DNA from: Jaltomata sinuosa
Taxonomy: Eukaryota; Streptophyta; Magnoliopsida; Solanales; Solanaceae
Direction: 5' to 3'
Assembly: GCA_003996215.1 (NCBI GenBank)
Contig: QJPP01003504.1
Location: 23,501-87,500 of the forward strand
Length of the DNA: 64,000 nt
The notes under the pieces are model-generated. The model did no database searches. It worked only from the letters and a program-made list of their open reading frames with translations, and was not told where the DNA came from. Below are positions 12,961-24,611 of the stretch, in pieces; position 1 is the first letter of the stretch; the number at the start of each line of letters is the position of its first letter. The position numbers were made by a program, and so were the translations under genes.

Positions 12961-14520
12961 CACACTCATGTCATAATCCTTAATAAGCTCAAGCCATCTT
13001 ATTTATTGCAAATTCAATTCCTCCTGAGTGAACACATACTGAAGACTCTTATGAATGGTGAATACATCCACATGCACCCCATACAAGTAATGTCTCCAAA
13101 TCTTCAAAGCAAAGACCATGGCTGCTAACTCAAAATCATGAGTAGGGTAGTTCTTCTCATGAGTCTTAAGATGTCTCGAAGCATAAGCAATCACTTTACC
13201 ACGTTGCATCAAAACACAACCCAAACCAATCCTAGAAGCATCAAAATACACAACAAAATCATTTAATCCCTTGGGTAGAGCTAACACTGGAGTTGTGGTC
13301 AGTCTAGTCTTCAATTCCTGAAAGTTCTTCTCACACAAATCAGACCACTGAAATTTTACCTTCTTCTGAGTCAATCAGGTCAAAGGGGCAGCAATGGAAG
13401 AAAATCCTTCCACAAACCTCCAGTAGTAACCAACCAAACCCAAAAAGCTTCTAATATCAGACAGGGAAGTGGGTCTAGGCCAATTCTTTACTGCCTCTAT
13501 CTTTTGAGAATCAACCCGAATACCATCTTTAGTCACAGTATGACCCAGAAAAGCCACAGACTGCATCCAAAACTCACACTTGCTAAACTTAGAAAATAAA
13601 TGTCAGTCCTTGAGAGTTTGCAACACAACTCTCAAATGGTCCACATGCTCCTTCTCACTCCAAAAGTAGATAAGTATATCATCAATGAAAAAAATCACAA
13701 ACATATCTAGATATTGCTGTAACACGCAGTTCATCAAATACATAAAAGCTACAGAAGCATTTGTTAGACCAAAAGACATCACAACAAATTCATAATGACC
13801 ATAACGAGTCCTGAAGGCTGTCTTTGGAATATCGCATTCTCTAATATGAAGCTGATGATACCCGGATCTAAGGTTGATTTTGGAGAAGAAACTAGACCCT
13901 GAAGCTGATCGAACAAGTTATCAATCCTAGGAATAGGATAGTTATTCTTGATTGTGACCTTGTTCAATTGGCGGTAGTCACTACACATTCTGAGAGAACC
14001 ATCTTTCTTTCGCACGAATAAGACTGGAGCACCCCATGGAGAGATGCTAGGCCTGATGAAACCCTTATCAATAAGATCCTTCAACTGATCCTTCAACACC
14101 TTAAGTTTAACGGGAGCCATCCTATAGGGAGGAATAGAGCTAGGATTAGTATCCGGAAGAAGATCGATCCCAAAGTCAATTTCCCGCTCGGGAGGGACTC
14201 TAGGTAAATCCTCGGGAAACACTTCTGGGAATTCGTTCACAATGGGAACAGACTGAAGGGATGGGGTTTTAGACTCCGTGTCAATAACCCAAACTATTTG
14301 ATAAACATACCCCTTTGAAATTATCTTTCTAGCATTAAGATAAGATATGAAATGACCTTTCAAGGATGGGGGACTACTTTGCCATTCTAAGACGGGTTTT
14401 TTTGGAAACTTGAAACTTACAACCCGAGTACGACAATCAACAGAAGCATAACAAGCATGTAGCCAATCCATACCAAGAATAACATCAAAATTTGTCATCT
14501 CTAACTCTACTTAATCTGCT
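12961..14520 (-). pseudogene. Element B reverse transcriptase and RNase H, broken
   Basis: The open stretch 14498-13779 starts in the protease/RT linker (FDVILGMDWLHA) and covers the RT fingers (KGFIRPSISPWGAPVLF, KDGSLRMCSDYRQLN). A frameshift near 13885, after FDQLQG, moves the frame. The catalytic FIDDILIYF lies across 13670-13690, with both aspartate codons intact at 13678-13683. The stretches 13566-13375 and 13374-13003 carry AFLGHTV, the SFLGLVGYYWRF connection and RNase H with YFDASRIGLG and DFELAAMVFA. The expected TDHKSLQ of RNase H reads TIHKSLQ, losing one catalytic aspartate. It would copy element RNA to DNA and remove the template. Confidence 0.9.
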
Positions 14521-14790
14521 GAAGTGACTCTGTGAAGGACTGAGATAGGGCAATTTCGGTAGATTCTTTTGGCTAGGAATTACTTACCAACAGGATTAGA
14601 AACACAAAAGGATTCTAAAAACAATTTCAGGACATACTTTGAATTTGCATGCTATATAAGGGGTCACAATAGATAAGGAGGCACTGGGGTCCAACAAATC
14701 ATACACATCTATAGAAAAGACTGCCAACATACCAGTAACCACATCGGGTGAGCTCTTCTGGTCCTGACAAGAGGACATGGCATAAAGGCG
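14521..14790 (-). pseudogene. Element B retropepsin-type protease, mutated
   Basis: The open stretch 14778-14596 contains VYDLLDPSASLSIVTPYIA. Family members have an aspartate followed by a small residue and glycine in the active-site loop, and the sister copy C reads LLDPGAS here. B has serine for that glycine (codon near 14690), which probably impairs activity. The frame is lost before the linker into RT at about 14520. Its job would be to cut the Gag-Pol polyprotein. Confidence 0.75.
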
Positions 14791-15910
14791 ATTCTGGCGC
14801 TGACCACCAGAACTAGAAGTTGCGCCCTGCTGGGCTGGCCGATCTCCTGAAGCTGTTGTGGTAGACTGAGTCCTACCTACCTATCCCTTCCTAGATGAAG
14901 GGCACTCCCTAATACGTTGTCCAGTGTGACCACACCAAAAACAACTGCCTGAACTGGCTAGACACTCACCGAGGTGACTCTTTCCATACTTGGCTCAAGA
15001 AGGGTAAGGGCACCCTTTGCAATACTCCCCCGCGACTGAGACCCAACTCCCCTAACAGTCTGATCATGATGAGGCTTGGAGGCCTAGGTGGGAATACTAG
15101 CTGAAGAGAACGGGGCCTGATGATTTCTTCTGAAATGAAGAGCGATGTCCACCTCTGCACCTCTGATTGACTGAAACCTGAACCCTCGAATCTAGCACTC
15201 TTGTTTTCCATAGCCATCTCCTTAAAACTGTCTCCCTCAATCTAGTGAGCATGGGTCATAAGCCTGGAAATAGTCATATCACCCAATAGCATGACAGACA
15301 TACACTCTTTCTTCACCAAATCTGAAACCCCATAGATAAACTTGCTCATCTGGTCATACGGGTCCACCACCGTAGATGGGGCATACCTAGACAATTGAAT
15401 GAACTTCAAATTGTACTCCTGAAAAGTCATAGATCCCTGTCTCAAGTTCACAAACTCCTAAACCTTAGCTTGTGTCAACTCTCGTGGAAAGAACTGGTCG
15501 AGGAAAGATCCCCCAAAGCACTCCCATGTCATAGGGACCACGTCCCTAGCTCTGGCCTCCTTTCATTGCGTGAACCAGTTATGAGATATGTCCTTTAGCT
15601 GATCGGATGCAAACTCGACACTCTCAACTCTGACAACTTGCATCACCTCAAAGATTTTCTTCACCTCATCCACAAAGCTAAGAGGGTGTTCACCCACCTT
15701 CGAACCCTTGAATTCCGGTGGGTTCATATGGATGAAATCTCAAACTCGAGCTACTACTCCACCATGAGGGTGAACGGGAGTAGGAGCCTGCTGATTAGCT
15801 TGGGCAGCCATAGTCTGAGCCAATAGGTGAATCACATTCTGAAACTCCACATTTGTAACCTCGGGGGCCGGAACTGAAGGGGCAGCGTTCCAAGCGGCTC
15901 GTGGAGGCAT
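14791..15910 (-). pseudogene. Element B gag, broken by several stops
   Basis: The start is taken at ATG 15910-15908 because the first residues (MPPRA) match element C. After 56 codons there is an in-frame TGA at 15740-15742, at the same place as the first stop of C gag. Further on come the Gag capsid-like stretch and the open pieces 15451-15242 (MTFQEYNLKFIQLSRYAPS) and 15217-14966. The nucleocapsid knuckle at about 14943-14901 reads CFWCGHTGQRIREC, so the expected histidine of C-x2-C-x4-H-x4-C is glutamine. Gag would form the virus-like particle. Other frames here are shadows. Confidence 0.85.
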
Positions 15911-16102
15911 AATCTGAAATGTAACCAGAATGGATTAGAGGAGTAACATAGTTAACTCTATCGCATGATAAAGATCATGAAAGAAGTGAACTTTTTCCTA
16001 AGATATCTCGTAGCGCCCCTCTCATGAGTGTGGCACGCTTCACACCCATGAAAGAGATTCTATTCAATGCGGCTTCAGACACCCTAGGACTCTTGAATCT
16101 GA
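15911..16102 (-). other. Element B untranslated leader
   Basis: About 190 bp between the primer site and the gag ATG, closely matching the leader of C at 19581-19773 read in the opposite direction. No gene. Confidence 0.7.
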
Positions 16103-16115
16103 GGCTCTGATACCA
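16103..16115 (-). other. Element B primer-binding site (initiator tRNA-Met)
   Basis: The minus strand reads TGGTATCAGAGCC, an exact match to the common plant tRNA-iMet primer site, a few bases inside the LTR. Confidence 0.93.
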
Positions 16116-16119
16116 AGTT

Positions 16120-18191
16120 TTTCATGCCCCAAGGCTACCCCCTAGGCGTAACACGGGATCCGGGACACAAGTTCCCCAGATTAACCCTTGGTCATAGCGT
16201 ACTCAAGCATAACAAGCTATAGCAAAAGCATAATAAGAGATAAATAGAATCCATAAGTGAATATCATAAGGTCTAGAAGAAACCAAATTTGGAAAATACA
16301 ACCAACCATATCTGAAGCCTCTAAATCTTAAAATATGGGTTGATGGGACAAAGTCCCAACTAACTCAAAAATCCAACATAAAAGATATAAGAAAGATAAC
16401 TCATAACTCTGGCCCTTGCAGGATGAGGACTCACCAATCAGATAACCTAAAAAATTGGCACTGACTAACCACGTACCTAAGGAATAGACCCTGAATCTGC
16501 ATCATCAAGAGGATGCAACGCAATATATGCGTCAGTACTATAGGATGTACCGAGTATTTGAGCGATGCATGAAAATAATAGAAACGTGCTCGAAACATGT
16601 ATAAGAACTTAACTCATGCATAAATGAAGTTTCAAAGGTATATGTCATAAATCATGCCCAAAACATTCATACAGGAGTTTCTTACAACTGACAATAGACT
16701 ATATAAGCTACATGGAATCTAACTATGTAACCCTAGTTAGAAAAGTTGGCTTGAACCTTAGCACAGGCCACCATACCCAAATATATAACCCTAGTTGGAA
16801 AAACTATCCTACGCCCCACTAAGGCAAGGACACCATTAATCAAGATGTGGATCCACTCTCATAAGCTCGTAGGGAAAATCATAACCTATGCTGGCAACGT
16901 AGTTTTTGGACTTGAGTAATAAAACCCTCATAACTCGGTGCTAAGTACTACTCCCAATATATATATATAGCTTATAAGTTCATGAAGGTATAATCGAATA
17001 CTAAATCTCTTTTGAAAAGCATGAAGACACATCGGGTACCATGCATTTATCATATTGTAAGTCCTTGATGTAAAGCATAGCCATAATTCAAATCATACTT
17101 TTCTTTCTAAATTCATAATTGAAGAATTAGGCATGCAATTTCGTAAATTCATAAAGTCATGATATCTAATCATGCCGAATTTCACATGAAAACATAAAAT
17201 TCAATAGAATCATGCTAGAAATCAACTTTAATGCTTGGGATTTTAAATCCAATAAAGAAATCATGATCAAATCATAAATGAATAATAAGAAACCATGAAT
17301 TTAAGCATAGAAGCTGATTTCATAAGTTTTTCCCAATTTAGATCAAAACTTTAATTTCACAAGTTCATAAATCAATTTGAGAATTGGGGGTTTTGGGCAC
17401 AAGGGTGAAAAGAACCCATTGTTGAATACCCATATACCTTGATTTAAGCTAACCCACTTGAAATAGAAAATAATAGGAGACTTGATCTTGAAGATTGAGA
17501 TCATGAGCTTGAGAGAGTTATTTTTCCTTTTTGGGAGATGAATGAGGTAATGAGAAGACACTTAGGCTAATGGGGGTAAAAACCCTTCTAGAAATAATCA
17601 AAACAATATGATTTAGGAGTTAAAAGGGTAGGTAATGACTAAAATACCCCTGGGATGTAATTAGGAAAAAGTTGTTAAGAGTCGACCTTTAGGAATCACG
17701 GGTGGATTCCACAGGCTGTAGAATAAACTATGGATCATGGTTTCCATCCGTGGTTCCTGACCAACTAGAAGGCCTATAGAAGGTAAACCACGAGTCAACA
17801 AGATGACTCATCGACTGAATGACGACCCATTAACTCGAGCCATAATTTCTGGGAAACATGCAATCCTCTGAACCAAGTTTCCCGAGTTAACAAGATGGAC
17901 CCGTCATTCAAATGATGATCCGTAGACTAGACTCGTGGTTCCTGGAAAACTAGGTAGCCCACAGGTTAGGTTCCACGAGTGAATATTACGACCTGTAAAA
18001 TGAACTATGGTCCATAGAAACCACTCGTGGTTCTCAGACTCGAGGCTAATCCTGTAGAAATCGAACCACGACTCAGAACCATGACTCGTGGTTCAAATCA
18101 TGAACTGTGATTTGAACTCATGATTCCTAGAAACTTAGGATTTTTCAGTGATTTAAATTTAGATAGCTGAATTAATTTCTGGGGTGTTACA
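16120..18191 (-). repeat. Element B LTR (5' LTR in element orientation)
   Basis: 2072 bp, partner of 8919-11098. Its first bases are TT rather than TG, one substitution in the terminal dinucleotide, and it ends TTACA at 18191. The U3 palindrome-word block is at about 17690-18130. The 72-codon frame at 17343-17561 is incidental. Confidence 0.92.
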
Positions 18192-19564
18192 TGGATATTC
18201 AACAATGGGTTCCTTTCACCCTTGTGACCAAAACCCCCAATTCTCAAATTGATTTATGAACTTGTGAAATTAGGGTTCTGATCTATATTGGGGGAAAACT
18301 TATGAAATCAGTTTTTATGCTTATATTCATGGTTTCTCATTGCTTATTTATGATTTGATCATGTTTCCTTTATTGGATTTAAAAGCCCAAGCATTAAAGT
18401 TGATTTCTAGCATGAATCCATTGAATTGCATGTTTTCAAGTGAAATTGGACATGATTAGATATCATGACTTTCTGAATTTATGAAATTCAATGCCTAATT
18501 CTTCAAGTATGAATTTAGAAAGAAAAGTATGATTTGAACTATGGCTATGCATTACTTCAAGAATTTATGATATGAGAATTGCATGGTACCCGATGTGTCT
18601 TCATGCTTTTCTATAGAGATTTGGTATTCGATTATACCTTCATGAAGTTATGACCTATATGTATGTTTTGGTAGTAGTATTTAGCACCGAGCGATGGGGG
18701 TTTGATTACCCAAGTCCAAAACTACGTTGCCAGCGTAGGTTATAATTTGCCTTATGGGCTTATAAGAGTGGATCCACATCTTGATTATGGTGTCCTGTGT
18801 TTTAGCGGGCATTAGGGAGCTTTGCCAACTAGGGTTATATAGTTGGGTATGGTGACTCATTCCTTGGCAGGGTTCGAGTCAGTTTTTCTAACTAGGGTCA
18901 TATAGTTAGATTTCATGTAGCTCAAATGGTCTATATCGGTTATAATAAACTCCCATATGAAAAGTTTTTAACTGATTTGAACTTATGATATCTACTTTGA
19001 GTTTTGATTCTTTTTTCATGATTTATTTTTCAACTTATGATATTTACCATGAAACTTCATTTATGCATAAATTAAATACTTATACACGTTTTGAGCACGG
19101 TTTCATTACATTCATGCATCTCTCACATACTCGGTACATCCTATAGTACTGACGCATATTTTGCGCTGCATCCTCTTGATGATGCAGATTCATGTTCTCT
19201 CCCCCAGGCACATGGCTAGTGTCCACAGGCCGTATCCAGTCACTGTTGGTGAGTCCTCATTGTTCAAGGACTAGTTATGACTCTAGTTTGTTTTGGATTA
19301 TTTACCTTCGTACTTTGAGTTAGCTAGGGTCTTGTCCTAGCAACTCCTTATGTTATGTGTAGAGGCTTTCAGACATAGATAGTATTAGGGTCTTCTTCAG
19401 ATTATGTTCTTTTGATCCTATCTTATGGATTGAGTTATCTAATTCGTATTATGCTTCTGCTATACTTAATTGATATATCTGAGTATTCTATGACCAAGGG
19501 TATTCTAGGACATTCGTGTCCCGGATCCCATGTTACGTCTAGAGGGTAACCTTAGGGTGTGACA
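18192..19564 (+). repeat. Element C left LTR, piece 3
   Basis: Starts with the B target-site copy tggat (18192-18196) and then matches the right LTR from about 25373 to 26743. It ends GTGACA at 19564, directly before the primer site. Confidence 0.93.
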
Positions 19565-19568
19565 AACT

Positions 19569-19580
19569 TGGTATCATAGC
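19569..19580 (+). other. Element C primer-binding site (initiator tRNA-Met type)
   Basis: Reads TGGTATCATAGC, one change from the canonical TGGTATCAGAGC, and lies 4 bp after the left LTR. Confidence 0.9.
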
Positions 19581-19773
19581 CTCAGGTTTAAGAGTCCTAG
19601 GGTGTATAAAGCCGCATCGAGTAGAATTTCTTTTATGTGTGTGAAGTGCGCCACACTTATGAGAGGGAAGCTATGAGATATCTTAGGAAAAAGTTCACTT
19701 CTTTCATGATCAATATCGTGGGATAGAGTTAACTCTGTTACTTCTCTAATCCATTCTTGTTATGTTTCAGATT

Positions 19774-20920
19774 ATGCCTCCACGACGTGCTATGCCTCCC
19801 CGAGCTGCTCGGAATATTATCCCTCCAGTTTTGGCCCTCGAGGTCATGAATACAGAGTTATGGAATGTGATCCACCTATTGGCTCAGACTATGGCTGCCC
19901 AAGACAATCATCAGGCTCCTATTCCCATTCACCCTTATGGTGGAGCGGTGGCTCGAGTTTGAGATTTCATCTGTATGAACCCACTGGAGTTCTGTGGTTC
20001 GAAGGTGGGTGAGGACCCTCTTAGCTTTATGGATGAGGTGAAGAAGATCTTTGAGGTGATACAAGTTGCCAAAGTTGAGAGTGTCGAGCTTACATCCTAT
20101 CAGCTAAAGGACATAGCTCATATTTGGTTCACGCAATGGAAGGAGGCTAGAGCTAGGGACGTGGTCCCTATGACTTGGGAGTGTTTCGAGAAAGCTTTCC
20201 TCGACCGGTTCTTTCCACGAGAGTTGAGGCAATCTAAGGTTGAGGAGTTTGTGAACTTGTGATAGGGATCTATGATAGTTCAGGAGTACAGTTTGAAGTT
20301 CACTTAGTTGTCTAGGTATGCCCCCTCTATGGTAGCGGACCCGCATGATCAGATGAGCAAGTTTATCTATGAGGTTTTAGATTTACTGAAGAAGGAGTAT
20401 AGTTACGTCATGCTATTGGGTGATATAAATATTTCCAGTCTCATGACCCATGCTCACCAGATCGAGGGAGACATGCTTAGGGAGATGGCTAGGGAGAACA
20501 AGATTGCTAGATCCGAGGGTTCAAGTTTTAGTCATCAGAGGTCCAGAGGTGGACACCGTTCTTCATTTCAGAAGAAGTCATCAGGACCTGTGCATTCATC
20601 TGCCAGTACTCCTACCCAATACCCCAGGCCCCGTCATGATCTGTTTGCTAGAGGTTCGGGATCTCAGTCTCAGGGGAGTGTTGCTAAGGGGTCTACCTAC
20701 CCTGCTTGTGAAAAGTGTGGGAAGAGTTATCCTGGTGAGTGTTTAGCTGGATCAGGCATTTGTTTTGGTTGTGGTCAGACTGGACATCGTATTAGGAGTG
20801 CCCTTCAGCTAAAAAGGGATAGGAAGGTAGGACTCAGTCTACCCCAGAAGCTTCAGGAGGTCGACCAGCCCAGTAGCGCGCAACTTCTAGTTCTGGTGGT
20901 CAGTTCCAAAACCACCTTTA
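19774..20920 (+). pseudogene. Element C gag, broken
   Basis: ATG at 19774 (MPPRRAMPPRAARN). The frame carries stops at 19960 (TGA), 20260 (TGA) and 20305 (TAG), but the Gag-like sequence continues in frame between them (FCGSKVGEDPLSFMDEV, MTWECFEKAFLDRFFPREL, LSRYAPSMVADPHDQMSKF). The nucleocapsid zinc knuckle begins CFGCGQTGHRIR at 20761. A one-base deletion at about 20797-20802 then shifts the frame, so the last cysteine is read only in the next frame, which continues into the protease. The first stop falls at the same codon as in element B. Gag would form the particle that packages the element RNA. Confidence 0.88.
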
Positions 20921-20924
20921 TGCC

Positions 20925-21400
20925 ATGTCCTTTTGTCAAGACCAGGAGACCTCACTCGATGTGTTTACTGGTATGTTGGCAATTTTTTCTATAGATGTGT
21001 ATGCTTTGTTGGATCCCGGTGCCTCCTTGTTTTTTATGACCCCGTATCTTGCTTGTAAGTTTGAGATTTGTCCTGATCAGCTTCTAGAACCCTTTTGTGT
21101 TTCTAATCCTGTTGGTGAGTCAGTCCTAGACAAAAGAATCTATTAAAATTGCCCTATATCAGTCTTTCATAGAGTCACTTCAGCGGATTTGGTAAAGTTG
21201 GAGATGATGAATTTTGATATTATTCTTGGTATGGATTGGTTGCATGCTTGTTTTACCTCGGTTGATTGTCGTACCTGAGTCGTTAGCTTCAGATTTCAAA
21301 ATGAACCTGTCCTAAAATGGCAAGGTAGTCCTCCATTCTCAAAGGGTCATTTCATATCTTATCTTAAAGCTAGGAAGATGATCTCTAAGGGTTATGTGTA
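20925..21400 (+). pseudogene. Element C retropepsin-type protease and linker to RT, broken
   Basis: The open stretch 20925-21146 holds the active-site loop YALLDPGASLFFMTPY near 21000-21045, with aspartate and glycine kept. A stop follows at 21144. The linker then continues (MMNFDIILGMDWLHACFTSVD) with another stop near 21276. The protease would process Gag-Pol. Confidence 0.8.
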
Positions 21401-22139
21401 TCACATTATTCGGGTTATGGACACGGAGTCTGACACCCCTTCTCTTCAGTCAATTCCTGTTGTGAGTGAGTTTCCTGAGGTGTTTCCCAAGGATTTTCCC
21501 GGAGTCCGTCTTTAGCGGGAGATCGACTTTGGGATAGACCTCATTCCAGATATGCATCATATCTCTATTCCTCTTTGTAGAATGGCTCCAGCAAAACTTA
21601 AAGAATTGAAGGATCAGTTGAAGGATCTTCTTGATAAGGGTTTCATTAGACCTAGTATATCTCCATGGGGTGCTCCAGTGTTGTTTGTGCATAAGAAGGA
21701 TGGTTCTATCCGGATGTGTATTGATGACCGATAATTGAACAAGGTAACAATTAAGAATAAGTATCCCATTCTTAGGATTGATGACTTGTTCGATCAACTT
21801 CAGGGTGCTAGTTGTTTCTCTAAGATTGATCTTAGATCTGGGTATCATCAACTTTGAGTTAGATGATGTGATATTCCAAAAATAGCCTTTAGAACTCGGT
21901 ATGGTCACTATAAGTTTGTAGTCATGTCTTTTGGACTAACAACCAATGCTCCTGTAGCTTTTATGGATTTGATTAACCGTGTGTTCAAGAAGTATTTGGA
22001 TATGTTTGTGATTGTGTTCATTGATGATATAATTATCTATTCTCAGAGTGAGGAGGAGCATGCAAGCCACTTGAGGGTTGTGTTGCAAACTCTCAAGGAT
22101 CGTCAGTTGTTTGCTAAGTTTAGCAAGTGTAAGTTTTGA
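21401..22139 (+). pseudogene. Element C reverse transcriptase, broken
   Basis: Segments seen are FPEVFPKDFPGV (stop soon after, near 21513), DKGFIRPSISPWGAPVLF (about 21632-21685), LNKVTIKNKYPI (from 21735, after a TAA at 21732), FDQLQGASCFSKIDLRSGYHQL, MSFGL and the catalytic VFIDDIIIYS at about 22015-22045 with both aspartates. A 3-base insertion gives LTTNAP where the family has LTNAP. The domain ends in TGA at 22137 where tryptophan is expected (TGG to TGA). All parts of the palm are present, but at least five stops prevent a full product. Confidence 0.9.
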
Positions 22140-22868
22140 ATGCAGTCTATGGCTTTTCTGGGTCACATAGTGACAGGAGATGGTATTCATGTGGATTCAC
22201 AAAAGGTTGAGGCAGTGAAGAACTGGCCTAGACTTACTTCCCCATTGGATATTCGGAGTTTCTTGGGTTTGGCTGGTTATTACAGGAGGTTCATAGAGGG
22301 GTTCTATTCCATTACTTCTCTTTTGACTCTATTAACTCAGAAAAGGGTAAAATTCCAGTGGTCTAATTCGTGTGAGAAGAGTTTTCTGGAGATGAAGACT
22401 AGGTTGACCACCGCTCCAGTGTTGACCCTACCCGAGAGTTTGGATGATTTTATAGTTTATTGTGATGCTTCCAGGATCGGGTTGGGTTGTGTGTTGATGC
22501 AGCGAGGCAAGGTAATTGCTTATGCTTCTAGACAACTTAAGACTCATGAGAAGAACTACCCTACTCATGATCTTGAGTTGGCAGCCGTGGTCTTTGCTTT
22601 GACGATTTGGAGACATTACTTGAATAGCGTTCATTTGGATGTGTTTACCGATCACAAGAGTCTTCAATATGTGTTTACTCAGAAAGAATTGAACTTGCGA
22701 CAAAGAAGATGGCTTGAGATTCTTAAGGACTATGATATCAGTGTGCTTTACCATCCTGGTAAGGCGAATATTGTGGCAGACGCACTTAGTAGGCTGTCCA
22801 TGGGTAGTGTGGCTTCGATCGACGATGGGAAGAAAGAGTTAGTAAAATCTATTCATCGACTTGCCTGA
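22140..22868 (+). pseudogene. Element C RNase H (best-preserved pol domain)
   Basis: An uninterrupted 242-codon stretch. It covers the RT connection (AFLGHIVTGDGI, RSFLGLAGYYRRFIEGF) and RNase H with its acidic residues in YCDASRIGLGC, HDLELAAVVFAL, FTDHKSLQYV and VADALSRL. The tether before integrase ends in TGA at 22866. RNase H removes the RNA strand during cDNA synthesis. The domain itself looks intact, but it sits inside a polyprotein broken on both sides. Confidence 0.9.
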
Positions 22869-24378
22869 TTGTGAGTGCGACTTATTGACTCTAATGAGGG
22901 TGGTGTTATTGTTCAGAATGGTTCAGAGTCATTATTGGTAGATGAGGTAACGGCAAAGCAAGACAGTGATACGATTTTGCTTCAGCTAAAAGGTATAGTC
23001 TATCAACAAAGGGTTGAGGTTTTCTCCCAAGGGAGAGATGGTGTGCTTCGTTATCACGGCCATTTGTATGTGCCATATGCAGATGGTTGAGATAACAGAT
23101 TTTGACTGAGGCTCACAGTTCCAAATATTCTATTCACCTCGGTGCCACCAAGATGTACCGTGATCTACAGAAAGTCTATTGGTGGAATGGTATGAAAAGG
23201 GACATAGACGGCTTTGTGTCTAGGTGTCTCAACTGTCAACAAGTGAAGGTAGAGCACCAGTGACCGGGTGGCATGATTTAGGATATTGACCTTCCTAATT
23301 GGAAGTGGGAAGCGATTAATATGGACTTTATTATGGGATTGCCTCATGCTCGAAGGCAACACGATTCTATTTGGGTGATAGTCGATCGGATGAAAAAGTC
23401 ATCCCACTTCTTGTCTATTAGGACTATAGATTCAGCGGATGATTATGCCAGACTCTACATCCGGAAGATAGTCCAATTGCATGGTGTCCCATTGTCCATC
23501 ATTTCAGATAGAGGTACTTAGTTTACTTCTCAGTTTTGGAGACCGTTTCAGAGAGGTCTTGGTACTTAGGTGAAGCTTACCATAGCTTTTCAACCTCAGA
23601 CAGATGTCCAGGCAGAGCATACCATCTAGATTTGGAGGACATGTTGAGAGCTTGTGTGATTGATTTCAAAGGTAATTGGGATGATCATTTCCCTCTTATC
23701 GAGTTTTCCTACAACAATAGTTTTCACTCCAGCATCCAGATGGCTCCTTATGAGGCCTTTTATGGCTGGAGGTGTAGGTATCCTATTGGTTGGTTCGAGG
23801 TTGGTGAGGCAGCCTTGATTGGTCCAGATTCAGTGCATGAGACCATGGAGAAGGTTCATATTATTAGGGAGAGGTTGAAGAACGCTCAGAGTTGACAGAA
23901 ATCCTATGCAGATGTGAGGAGGAGGGAGTTGGAGTTCGAGGTGGATGATTGGGTTTTTTTGAAGGTGTCACCCATGAATGGTGTGATGAGATTCGGGAAG
24001 AAAGGCAAGCTTAGTCCTCATTTTGTAGGTCCTTATTGGATTCTGAGGAGAGTTGGTAAGGTTGCTTATGAGTTGGACTTTCCATCAGAGTTAGAAGCGA
24101 TTCATCCGGGTTTCCATGTTTCCTTGATGGAGAAGTGTGTTGGTGATCCGACCTTGATTATTAATTTGGAGGATGTAGGTGTGAAGGATAGTCTCACCTA
24201 TGAGGAGGTTCCCATAGAGATCCTTGATCGTCATATTCGGAGGTTGAGAAACAAAGAAGTCGCTTCAGTGAAAGTTCTTTGGAGGAACCATCTTATAGAG
24301 GGGGATACTTGGGAAGTGGAAGAGGCCATGAAGGCCAAGTATCCCCATCCCTATCCTTCTGATTTAGTTTTAGCTTGA
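22869..24378 (+). pseudogene. Element C integrase with chromodomain-like tail, broken
   Basis: 22875-23090 carries the start of integrase. The HHCC region follows at about 23100-23250 (CLNCQQVKVEHQ) with a frameshift and stops. The core has MDFIMGLP (from 23321) and SIISDRGT (about 23497-23520). The third acid region (QAEHTI near 23600) is kept, but a nearby one-base deletion and a TAG break the frame. LEDMLRACVIDFKGNWDDHF follows. The final open stretch 23914-24378 has DDWVFLKVSPM, the GPY module (HFVGPYWILRRVGKVAYEL), FHVSLMEKCVGD and a chromodomain-like block (VKVLWRNHL, DTWEVEEAM). It would insert the cDNA, with the chromodomain steering to chromatin (family knowledge). Confidence 0.9.
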
Positions 24379-24611
24379 GGTAATAGTTTCATCCTTACTA
24401 TTTTCCTCCGATCCTATTCCACCAGTTCCTCTCATGATCTTAGAATGCATTCATGTTTTTGAAGTAGATTCAGTCATGTTTTAAGTTGAAAAGCTCAGTT
24501 TTCATGTTTGTTCTTCAGATTATTCTGTGTTGTTGGCTGGTTGGGATGTTTTCTCTTCAGATCTCCCTTGTTTAGTCTTCATTCGGATGAATGATCCCAA
24601 GGGGCATATAT
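24379..24611 (+). other. Element C 3' untranslated region and polypurine tract
   Basis: About 230 bp with no gene. It ends in gatcccaaggggcatatat just before the right LTR at 24612, the same tract as in A and B. Confidence 0.8.

Larger units (their letters stand above)
8919..18191 (-). mobile_element. Element B: Ty3/gypsy chromovirus-type LTR retrotransposon, decayed
   Basis: A 9273-bp copy inserted in the left LTR of C. LTRs lie at 8919-11098 and 16120-18191, the primer site at 16103-16115 and the polypurine tract at 11099-11128. Target sites are tgggt (8914-8918) and tggat (18192-18196), one mismatch. Gag-pol runs on the minus strand from 15910 to about 11300 in the order gag, protease, RT, RNase H, integrase, chromodomain, and is broken by many stops and frameshifts. 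Its proteins and LTR ends are close to those of C, so B and C are one family or sister families. Confidence 0.94.

Noticed and set aside
21450..21908. 152-codon minus-strand frame
   Set aside because: It is antisense to the RT of element C, whose motifs are clear on the plus strand.
22428..22754. 108-codon minus-strand frame
   Set aside because: Shadow of the well-preserved RNase H of element C.
11242..24378. Endogenous pararetrovirus
   Set aside because: The RT lies before an integrase with chromodomain and between LTRs with tRNA-Met primer sites; no movement or coat protein is seen.
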